A DNA stretch of 64,000 nucleotides, from the NCBI GenBank assembly GCA_010671905.1, contig JAAHII010000001.1, positions 4,154,001 through 4,218,000 on the forward strand, given 5' to 3'. Both the position numbers and the translations under genes were made by a program. How positions within the stretch are numbered: position 1 is the first letter of the stretch; each line of letters opens with the position of its first letter. Source of the stretch: Leptolyngbya sp. SIOISBB. GTDB taxonomy: Bacteria; Cyanobacteriota; Cyanobacteriia; Phormidesmidales; Phormidesmidaceae. Of the stretch, positions 57,257 through 64,000 are shown piece after piece. The notes under the pieces are model-generated. The model saw only the letters and a program-made list of their open reading frames with translations. It searched no databases and was not told the origin of the DNA.

Positions 57257-58801
57257 TTGATACTACTAAGGCAGCTAGGAGACATCAGGGAGTCTGCATC
57301 ATTGGCTAACCTTTTCGCTTGTCAAGGCATGGACGACTTCCAAATTTATTCAACGCTACAAGACTTGCAGCTTCATCACTTTGGGGTGAGGCCAGAAACC
57401 CTCGGCAGTGAAATTTATCAGGCATTCGAGCAAAATCCAGTATTGCCTGGTGTGATTCTTCTAACACAGGACGGTAGTCTGCAGGGAATTGTCTCTCGTC
57501 GGCATTTTCTTGAAATTATGAGTCGACAGTATGGCCGCGAACTCTTTTTGCGTCGGTCAATTACTGTTTTATATCGGTTTATGGCTCATGATTTTCTCAA
57601 ACTGTCGGGCGCAGCCAAGATTACAGAGGCCGCACAACAGGCCATCTCTCGGTCTTCAGAATTGCTCTATGAACCCATTGTGGTGGAATGTCAAACTCCA
57701 CAAGACCAGCCTTTTTATTTATTAGATGTGCATGATTTATTGCAAGCGCAATCGATCGTGCATCAACTCACTGCAGATCTACTCATAGAAAAAACCCAAG
57801 CTGAACGTCTACACACTGAGAAGATGGCGAGCCTGGGCAAGATGATGGCAGGGGTTGCGCACGAAATTCGCAATCCAGTCAACTTTATCTGGGGAAATCT
57901 CAACTATTTAGAGGAATATACCGAAGACCTAACTGATTTAGTCAGGGCCTATGAGGGTGAGATTATCCACCCTAGCAAGTCATTGATACAACTCAAACAG
58001 CGCATTGATCCCAATTTTGTTTTAGATGATCTGCCGCAAATGCTGCAAAGTATGAAAACCGGGGCAGATCGATTGCGGCATTTAGTTACTAGCTTGCGGA
58101 CATTCTCGCGTATGGATGAGACTCAACGTGACTTGATAGATATTCACCAGAGCTTGGACAGCACACTGCAAATTTTGAATAATCGCATCAAAGAGGGTGT
58201 GACTATCGACAAGCAATACGCGGATGATCTACCCGAGATTTCCTGCTTTTGCGGTCAGATTGGTCAGGTTTTTATGAATATCATTAGTAATGCTCTTGAT
58301 GCACTATTGACCCACCAAGCCGCCTTAGCAGAGCTTGAAAAAACTAAAACTAATTTTGGCTTAACACCTCAAGCCAGTGATATTCCCCTGTGGGAACCCC
58401 GCATTACGCTAATGACGAGTCCCCGCGATCGCCTGCCGGTTGATGTGCCCCACCCATCGACCACGCTGGATGCCTCAACCGCAAGCTGGCTGTCGATCCG
58501 CATCCGCGATAATGGGCCAGGCATTCCTCAAGAAATTCAAGAACAGGTGTTTCAAGACTTTTTTACCACTAAGCCATCAGGAGACGGTACGGGCTTAGGA
58601 TTGCCCATCACTCGACAAATTGTGACTGAAAAACATGGCGGCTATCTGATTTTGCGTTCTCCTATTCCGGAGGTCGCAGAATCTCAGCCAACGTCGGGAA
58701 CAGAGTTTGAAATCTTGCTCCCGATGAGGGTGTCGCCCACAATCAACCCACGAGCCCAATTCTCAGCGCCGGCAACCAGACCAGCTTTGTTTTCCCCATG
58801 A
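57257..58801 (+). CDS. Soluble sensor histidine kinase with CBS-like N-terminal region
   Basis: Up to 514 residues. An N-terminal sensory region (about 25-180) contains LPGVILLTQDGSLQGIVSRRHFLEIMSRQYGRELFLRR, which resembles a CBS-like or receiver-associated module. A coiled stretch and HisKA domain (MAGVAHEIRNPVNFIWGNLNYLEEY with the phospho-His) follow, then an HATPase domain (NIISNALDALL, RIRDNGPGIP, TTKPSGDGTGLGLPI). No membrane helix, so it is cytoplasmic. The start is TTG 57257 or ATG 57329. No response regulator gene is adjacent. Confidence 0.85.
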   Translation: MILLRQLGDIRESASLANLFACQGMDDFQIYSTLQDLQLHHFGVRPETLGSEIYQAFEQNPVLPGVILLTQDGSLQGIVSRRHFLEIMSRQYGRELFLRRSITVLYRFMAHDFLKLSGAAKITEAAQQAISRSSELLYEPIVVECQTPQDQPFYLLDVHDLLQAQSIVHQLTADLLIEKTQAERLHTEKMASLGKMMAGVAHEIRNPVNFIWGNLNYLEEYTEDLTDLVRAYEGEIIHPSKSLIQLKQRIDPNFVLDDLPQMLQSMKTGADRLRHLVTSLRTFSRMDETQRDLIDIHQSLDSTLQILNNRIKEGVTIDKQYADDLPEISCFCGQIGQVFMNIISNALDALLTHQAALAELEKTKTNFGLTPQASDIPLWEPRITLMTSPRDRLPVDVPHPSTTLDASTASWLSIRIRDNGPGIPQEIQEQVFQDFFTTKPSGDGTGLGLPITRQIVTEKHGGYLILRSPIPEVAESQPTSGTEFEILLPMRVSPTINPRAQFSAPATRPALFSP

Positions 58802-58845
58802 CCGTGTCCAGTGTCGCCAGAGTTCTCAATGAATATCTGGAATGA

Positions 58846-60249
58846 TTAGGGTGCCCCAATCACTTTTTTGAAAAAGCCAAGTTTGCCTGCATAGGGAGCA
58901 TAGCGCCAGGCTAAATCAAACCAAAAAGGCTTTTTAAGCACACTTTTTAGATGTGAGAAGGTTTCAAAACTCGCTTTGCCATGATAAGCGCCGATACCGC
59001 TGTCGCCGACGCCGCCAAAGGGTAAGCCCCAAATTGCTGCTTGCAGAAAGACGTCGTTGAGACAAGCGCCACCAGAAGAGGTTGAGCCTAAGACTTGTTG
59101 CTGTAAGGATTGATTGTTAGTGAAGAGATACAGCGCCAGTGGTTTAGGGCGGGCGTTAATGTGGGCGATCGCCTCCTCAATATGGCGATACGTAATGACG
59201 GGCAAAATCGGGCCAAAGATTTCCTCCTGCATGATCGGGCTATCCCAAGTCACCTCATCCAAGATAGTCGGTGCAATATAGCGCTCATCACGGTTGGTGA
59301 GGCCACCGATCACAGGAGATTCGTCGGCCATTAGTGCCGCGAGGCGATCAAACTGGCGATCGTTCACAATTCTGGCGAAATCCGGACTCTGAGCAGGATC
59401 GTCGCCAAAAAACGCTGGCACCGTCTGCTTGAGCACTGCCAAAAATTCTGATTTGATCGATTCGTGAACCAGTAGGTAGTCAGGTGCGATACAAGTTTGA
59501 CCGGCATTGACAAATTTGCCCCAGACAATGCGCTTGGCCACAACCTCAAGATTAATGTCTTGATCGATGATGCAGGGACTCTTGCCACCCAGTTCTAAAG
59601 TCACTGGGGTAAGGTGTTTAGCCGCTGCTGTCATGACGATTTGGCCAATGCGAGTCCCCCCCGTAAAGAAAATGTGGTCAAACTTTTGAGCCAGTAGCAC
59701 CTGAGCGGCTGCGACATCTCCTTCTATGACGGCAACGTATTCTGGCGAGAAGGTATCGCGCACTAAGTCAGCCACAACTTTAGACGTTGCTGGGGCAAGT
59801 TCTGAGGGTTTCATCAGGGCACAATTACCGGCAGCGATTGCCCCAATCAAGGGGGAAATCACCAGTTGAAACGGATAATTCCAAGGGCCGATGATTAAGA
59901 CAACACCTAATGGATCCGGTTGCACCCAAGCAGCGCCGGGGAGTTGGACCAGCGGTAGGCCGACGCGACGTGGTTTGGCCCATTTCCTCAACCGCTTGAG
60001 CACATACCTCAGTTCATCTAAGACACCGATTTCAAAATATCCTTCAAACTCAGGTCGCCCTAAATCAGTTTGAACGGCTTTCACGATCGCGGCTTGACGC
60101 TCAATAATCGTGGCTTGGAGCCGCTTAAGTTGGGTTAACCGAAACTCAATGGGCCGCGTTTGACCCGTGGCGAAATAGTCTCTCTGAGCTTGGATGAGTG
60201 ATTTCGCCTGGGAGTGGACTGACTGTTCAGGGAATGAGATCGCGGTCAT
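58846..60249 (-). CDS. NAD(P)-dependent aldehyde dehydrogenase
   Basis: 467 residues, class 3-like. GPWNYPFQLVISPLIGAIAAGNCALMKPSE binds the nucleotide, VTLELGGKSPCIID carries the catalytic Glu, and GKFVNAGQTCIAPDYLLV the catalytic Cys. The short C-terminus (PFWFDLAWRYAPYAGKLGFFKKVIGAP) is like fatty-aldehyde dehydrogenases of cyanobacteria, so oxidation of lipid-derived aldehydes is plausible. Confidence 0.93.
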   Translation of the reverse strand: MTAISFPEQSVHSQAKSLIQAQRDYFATGQTRPIEFRLTQLKRLQATIIERQAAIVKAVQTDLGRPEFEGYFEIGVLDELRYVLKRLRKWAKPRRVGLPLVQLPGAAWVQPDPLGVVLIIGPWNYPFQLVISPLIGAIAAGNCALMKPSELAPATSKVVADLVRDTFSPEYVAVIEGDVAAAQVLLAQKFDHIFFTGGTRIGQIVMTAAAKHLTPVTLELGGKSPCIIDQDINLEVVAKRIVWGKFVNAGQTCIAPDYLLVHESIKSEFLAVLKQTVPAFFGDDPAQSPDFARIVNDRQFDRLAALMADESPVIGGLTNRDERYIAPTILDEVTWDSPIMQEEIFGPILPVITYRHIEEAIAHINARPKPLALYLFTNNQSLQQQVLGSTSSGGACLNDVFLQAAIWGLPFGGVGDSGIGAYHGKASFETFSHLKSVLKKPFWFDLAWRYAPYAGKLGFFKKVIGAP

Positions 60250-60348
60250 GAAGCTTACCGATAGTGTCTTTCACAATCATAAAGAAACGTGGAATGCTCT
60301 GTAGCCTCCGTGTCCTTTTGCCAGAGGTGCTGCCATGCGACTTGTCAT

Positions 60349-60954
60349 TTACAGAAGCTGGGGTGAGAATTGCGTCATCATGACCGGCCCTAAAAGATAC
60401 GCATGGCGATCGCAACGTAAACCCGCCTGGGCACCGAGGGTAGTTCTCGCGGCCGCGCTGTAGAAGGTCACGCCGGCTGGCGAAATGCCTCGGTGCGCAA
60501 TATCTTGGCCGGACCAAGGCGGTGGCGTGAAGTCAACCAGATAGAAGTGACCACTCGGTTTGAGTACTGGTGCGATCGCCTGCAATGCCGCCAACGGCTC
60601 AGGATAATGTAAAAAACTGATGCAGCAAAAGACCGCATCAAACGTTTGAAACGCAAATTGGGCATCGGTCACATTGCCCTCAACAAATTGCAGGCGATCG
60701 GCATAGGGTGTCCGCTGACGCGCCTGCGTCACCATCGCTGGAGAAAAATCCAGACCCGTACCCGTCACCATCGGCCAATGCTGTACTACACGATTGAGTA
60801 GCTTGCCCGTCCCGCAACCTATATCAAGCACATGGGCATGGAGCGGTAGGGTGACAAACTCAAGCAGACGTATATGTACGGCCTGATAAAACACCGATGG
60901 CAGCAAGGCATCGTAAATCGGCGCCCAAAGATCAAAGAAGTCACGTTTGTCCAT
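60349..60954 (-). CDS. Class I SAM-dependent methyltransferase
   Basis: 201 residues. Motif I reads VLDIGCGTGKLL, with TGLDFSPAMVTQARQR and the post-I acidic residue, AVFCCISFLHYPEP and KPSGHFYLVDF following. A UbiE/methyltransferase-11-type fold is clear; the substrate is unknown. The C-terminal part is short (TLGAQAGLRCDRHAYLLGPV). Confidence 0.88.
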   Translation of the reverse strand: MDKRDFFDLWAPIYDALLPSVFYQAVHIRLLEFVTLPLHAHVLDIGCGTGKLLNRVVQHWPMVTGTGLDFSPAMVTQARQRTPYADRLQFVEGNVTDAQFAFQTFDAVFCCISFLHYPEPLAALQAIAPVLKPSGHFYLVDFTPPPWSGQDIAHRGISPAGVTFYSAAARTTLGAQAGLRCDRHAYLLGPVMMTQFSPQLL

Positions 60955-60985
60955 GGTTCATTGCCACAGTTTGAGAAATCACCCG

Positions 60986-61978
60986 TTAAGCATGGATGCT
61001 GCCATCAGGCATGGTGGTGCCCGTCAGAATGGCATCTAATAAGGAAGCACTACTGATTTCGGCTCGGGTGAGGATGGCGTCTGTGAGGTCAGCATTTTTC
61101 AAGTTAGTGCGGCCCAAGTAGGTTTCTACCAACGTCGCAGATTGGAGCTGGGCACGGCTCAAATCCGCCCGACTCAGATCCGCCAGGTTGAGATTGCTAC
61201 GGGTTAAAACCGCATCCTGCAGAGTGGCTTGCTGCAAAATTGCATCCGCCAACCGAATACCATACAGAATGGCGCGGTTGAGCTTTGCCTCAGATAAATC
61301 GACGCGATTAGCCAAAACATTGGTCAAATCAGCTTCTTCCAGATTAGCAACGGCCAGTTGAGCGTCACTGAGATTAGCCCCCTTGAGATAGGCCTTAGAT
61401 AAATTAGCGCCGTGCAAATCAGCTGCCTGAAAAGTCACATTAGCTAGGTTGGCCTCGCTCAAATTGACATAAGCGAGATCGGCACCGCGCAAATTAGCAC
61501 CTTCAAGATCCGCCTGTCGGAGATTCGCCCCGCGCAAATTAGCGACATATTTACGATCTTCTTGCCGAAGATTGGCACCGCGCAGACAAGCCCCGGTTAA
61601 ATTCGCTCCACTTAAATCCGCATTGCGTAAATCAGCTTCGATCAGGTTAGCGTCCATGAGGTCCGCTAAGGTGAGTTGGGCACTCCGGAGATCGGCCCCC
61701 TGCAGACTAGCACCGTGCAAGTTGGCATCACTGAGTTTGGCTTTAACTAACGTTGCCTGATTGAGATTGGCGCCAGCCAATTGAGCGCGAGAGAGGTTGG
61801 TCTGTTGAAAGTTAGCTCGGGTTAGAAACGCAAACGTTAGATTGGCATTTTCTAAATCTGCCAGCTGTAGGTTGGCCCCAATCAAATCGGCTTTTGCGAG
61901 ATCAATACCATTCAGAGAAAATCCTTTGAAGTTGGTTTTGCCGGCGGCATAGCGTTTGAGAAGTTCTTGTGGGTTCAT
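60986..61978 (-). CDS. Pentapeptide-repeat protein
   Basis: 330 residues made almost wholly of A(D/N)LxX repeats, starting near residue 20 (FSLNGIDLAKADLIGANLQL) and ending near 320. The repeats form a right-handed quadrilateral beta-helix. About 55-60 units by length. One irregular spot, RQEDRKYVANLRG near 150, interrupts the pattern. Cyanobacteria have many such proteins, mostly of unknown role. The gene lies 31 bases downstream-to-upstream from the methyltransferase and 87 bases from the cyclase, all on one strand. Confidence 0.9.
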   Translation of the reverse strand: MNPQELLKRYAAGKTNFKGFSLNGIDLAKADLIGANLQLADLENANLTFAFLTRANFQQTNLSRAQLAGANLNQATLVKAKLSDANLHGASLQGADLRSAQLTLADLMDANLIEADLRNADLSGANLTGACLRGANLRQEDRKYVANLRGANLRQADLEGANLRGADLAYVNLSEANLANVTFQAADLHGANLSKAYLKGANLSDAQLAVANLEEADLTNVLANRVDLSEAKLNRAILYGIRLADAILQQATLQDAVLTRSNLNLADLSRADLSRAQLQSATLVETYLGRTNLKNADLTDAILTRAEISSASLLDAILTGTTMPDGSIHA

Positions 61979-62065
61979 GGTTTGAAAGCACTATGGCAGC
62001 AAATGCTGAAGAGCTGAAAGACTGGGCTGCGCAGCCCTCAGAATGTGAACACAGTCAAGATTGTC

Positions 62066-63808
62066 TTAAGGATAAAAGGGTTTCATTGCTTGTAAGATTG
62101 CCCCTGCTGTTTGGACATTTTCACCGACGTTTTCGACACAATGGCACATGATGGTGAGTTTACTTTCCAAGTCTGAGAAAGTCTGACAGTATTCAAACGT
62201 AGCGTGTAGTAGGTCATCCAAAGATTGCGATTTCAGGGTGAGCCAATCTTGCCGGTTCGCGGTAAACGGACTTCGCACTGTTGATAGCAGCAGGATTTTT
62301 GCGCGCAGCGGATTTGTATACCGCATGATGTCTAAGCGGAGATGATAAATGTTGGCGCGATCGCGCAGCCGCACTGATTCCTGCTCGCTATTGTCAGTAG
62401 CCATTTCAGGAACCGATGTGATGCGGTTGACATGGGCACAGGTTTGTTCTCCTGAGGCTTCTAGACTGACCCAGTTAGTGAGTGAAGTCATGCCATCTTC
62501 GCCTAAGGCAGCTGTGGCATCAGGATGCATCTCGGTGAAGTCGTCATCACGCCTCTGAGTATCGATCGTCCCAGCCGATTCAGGCACGATTTCTTGGGTC
62601 GCTACGTATAACGGGTGCAAAGCTTCTGAGATTACTAAAGCCAGTTGAGTATATCGAGCCTTACGATTGAGACATTTGACAATGCGCTCTAGGTGATAAC
62701 TCAAATCGCCCTCAGTAGGGGCAAGCTGATGCACCTCAGCGATCAACTCAGCAATCGTATTGAGCGCTAGAGCAGCAGGATCATTCTCCCAAGTCGAATG
62801 CAAAATCGCGTAAAGGAGCTTCTTGATGCGTTGGCGATCGTCATGTTGCATCAGGCTTTGAGCGGCTTGCTGGTAATGCTCTTGAATGCTCTTCGACAGG
62901 AGCGGGGTAGCGGCACCGGTCACTTCGGGTTGGTCATAGACGGGCTCTAACACCGTGAGAATGATGTTGGCGATCGCCAGGTAGCTCTCCTGATGATTGA
63001 GCTGTGACGCCATCGTTTGGAGCGCCTTTTCCAGAGAAATGAGGGTGTGGTGACGCTGTTGGAGTTGCGCCAACATCATTTCCAAATTAAATTGCGCCAA
63101 GACTTTAGGATCGTTTTCCCAAACGCCTTGATAAGTACCAAAAATGAGTTTCTTGATCCGACGATATTGGGGGTCTTGTTCCAGCACAGAGACGGCATTC
63201 GCTAAAGCCGATTGGGAACTCACTGCAGCGGCCCCCATTGGGCTAGCCACCACCATCGTTGCCGATTGGCCACACGGAGGAATTTGGTAGGCAGTGACCG
63301 GCTCTTGAATGTTTTTCAGCTTTAAGGGGCCCAAAAAGCTGGCATTGACCTTAATACGGGCTTTCACTACGTCGTAAACGGTTTGCGAAATGCAAATACC
63401 GCCAGGAGTCGATTTCGTCTGCAATCGAGCAGCAATATTGACACCATTACCCAAAACATCGCCATGGCTCAGTAAGACATCCCCTAAGTGGATCCCAATT
63501 CGATGCTGCAGATAATCTTCAGGGGGGACGCCTTCGACCAATTTGGCCAGTTGATGTTGGATCTCTTGGCTACACAACACTGCCTGTACAGCACTGTAAA
63601 ACGACATGAGCAAGCCATCACCGGTGGATTTAAGGACCTTGCCACCAAAGCATTCACACTGCTCAGCAATCAGGTCGAGGTCTCTCTGAATCAGGGTTAG
63701 AGTACCCTCTTCATCAACTGACATTCGGGCACTATAACTGACCGCATCGGTTAACACGATGGCGGCCAAGGCTCTCTCAGCTGGGGAATAGATATGGCTC
63801 GGCTGCAT
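62066..63808 (-). CDS. Class III adenylate/guanylate cyclase with three C-terminal repeats
   Basis: From ATG 63808, 580 residues (the frame extends to 63856). The cyclase domain (about 10-180) has the metal Asp in IVLTDAVSYSARM, the second Asp in KSTGDGLLMSFYSA, and the transition-state residues in LGNGVNIAARLQ. Three similar helical units follow. Unit 1 starts RRIKKLIFGTYQGVWENDP and ends LTVLEPVY. Unit 2 starts QRIKKLLYAILHSTWENDP and ends EALHPLY. Unit 3 starts LRAKILLLSTVRSPFTANR and ends LQAMKPFY at the C-terminus. I know of no named domain for the unit. Confidence 0.85.
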   Translation of the reverse strand: MQPSHIYSPAERALAAIVLTDAVSYSARMSVDEEGTLTLIQRDLDLIAEQCECFGGKVLKSTGDGLLMSFYSAVQAVLCSQEIQHQLAKLVEGVPPEDYLQHRIGIHLGDVLLSHGDVLGNGVNIAARLQTKSTPGGICISQTVYDVVKARIKVNASFLGPLKLKNIQEPVTAYQIPPCGQSATMVVASPMGAAAVSSQSALANAVSVLEQDPQYRRIKKLIFGTYQGVWENDPKVLAQFNLEMMLAQLQQRHHTLISLEKALQTMASQLNHQESYLAIANIILTVLEPVYDQPEVTGAATPLLSKSIQEHYQQAAQSLMQHDDRQRIKKLLYAILHSTWENDPAALALNTIAELIAEVHQLAPTEGDLSYHLERIVKCLNRKARYTQLALVISEALHPLYVATQEIVPESAGTIDTQRRDDDFTEMHPDATAALGEDGMTSLTNWVSLEASGEQTCAHVNRITSVPEMATDNSEQESVRLRDRANIYHLRLDIMRYTNPLRAKILLLSTVRSPFTANRQDWLTLKSQSLDDLLHATFEYCQTFSDLESKLTIMCHCVENVGENVQTAGAILQAMKPFYP

Positions 63809-63856
63809 ATTGATTGGCAAATGCTGTGATCGCAAGCATGGACAGAAACCAATCAT

Positions 63857-64000
63857 AGGTTTCCCGAGTTATGAAGCTGATTCAGCAACTTGCTCACAAG
63901 TCTGTGAAGAAACTGTCTAGGGCCGACAACAGACGATCTCCAGTGCAGGGGATAGCAACCACATTGCTGATAACAACATAGTGGCCGAGAAGTTGAAGCT
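63857..64000. other. Window edge upstream of the cyclase gene
   Basis: 144 bases, no gene visible. It likely includes the cyclase promoter. Confidence 0.4.

Overview
This 64-kb window is from a cyanobacterial chromosome. The evidence is photosystem II psbZ, the dark-operative protochlorophyllide reductase genes chlL and chlN, the bicarbonate transporter bicA, the NDH-1 maturation factor CRR6, ferredoxin-thioredoxin reductase ftrC, the sufR/sufBCDS cluster, and a very high density of the HIP1 octamer GCGATCGC. Protein flavour suggests a filamentous Leptolyngbya-like lineage, but I cannot fix genus or species. Genes lie on both strands in short operons. There is no prophage, CRISPR array, rRNA or large island.

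Layout. 1-7 kb: inorganic-carbon and ion transport (bicA, then a CPA2 Na+/H+ antiporter) and a family-57 glycosidase. 7-10 kb: an alpha/beta-hydrolase-like protein, a short tandem repeat and a frameshifted ISAzo13-type insertion sequence. 10-13 kb: NUDIX hydrolase, zinc ribbon, 2Fe-2S protein, and psbZ-ribH. 13-21.8 kb: a DHH/CBS/tRNA nucleotidyltransferase fusion, a pseudokinase-like membrane protein, an ABC1 kinase, a PP2C phosphatase and aroE. 21.8-28 kb: small exported proteins, tag, a thioredoxin-like thylakoid factor, a haem/HAMP sensor, trhO and a histone-deacetylase-like amidohydrolase. 28.3-35 kb: the iron-sulfur region, with sufR divergent from ftrC-sufB-sufC-sufD-sufS, three palindromic SufR-type operators in the divergent promoter, and a decayed DUF29 gene behind sufS. 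36.9-39.9 kb: chlL-DUF5331-chlN. 40-45.6 kb: a catalytically dead Y1 transposase, a small basic ORF, tRNA-Leu(CAA) overlapping an M48 protease gene, wecB, CRR6 and a prohibitin. 45.7-55 kb: a large exported protein, lipoprotein and membrane hypotheticals, mlaE, glycosyltransferase and flippase. 56-64 kb: rhomboid protease, histidine kinase, aldehyde dehydrogenase, methyltransferase, pentapeptide protein and a class III nucleotide cyclase with a C-terminal triplicated domain.

Three points deserve most attention. First, conserved genes (GH57, aarF, trhO) and the transposase are broken by single-base length changes inside short homopolymers, which points to sequence error as a serious alternative to pseudogenisation. 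Second, a 105-bp interspersed repeat with TATAGCA/TGCTATA ends occurs three times and looks like a MITE. Third, several proteins keep their fold but seem to have lost catalysis (hydrolase, kinase, Y1 transposase), and the cyclase carries three tandem copies of an approximately 85-residue unit that I do not recognise as a named domain.
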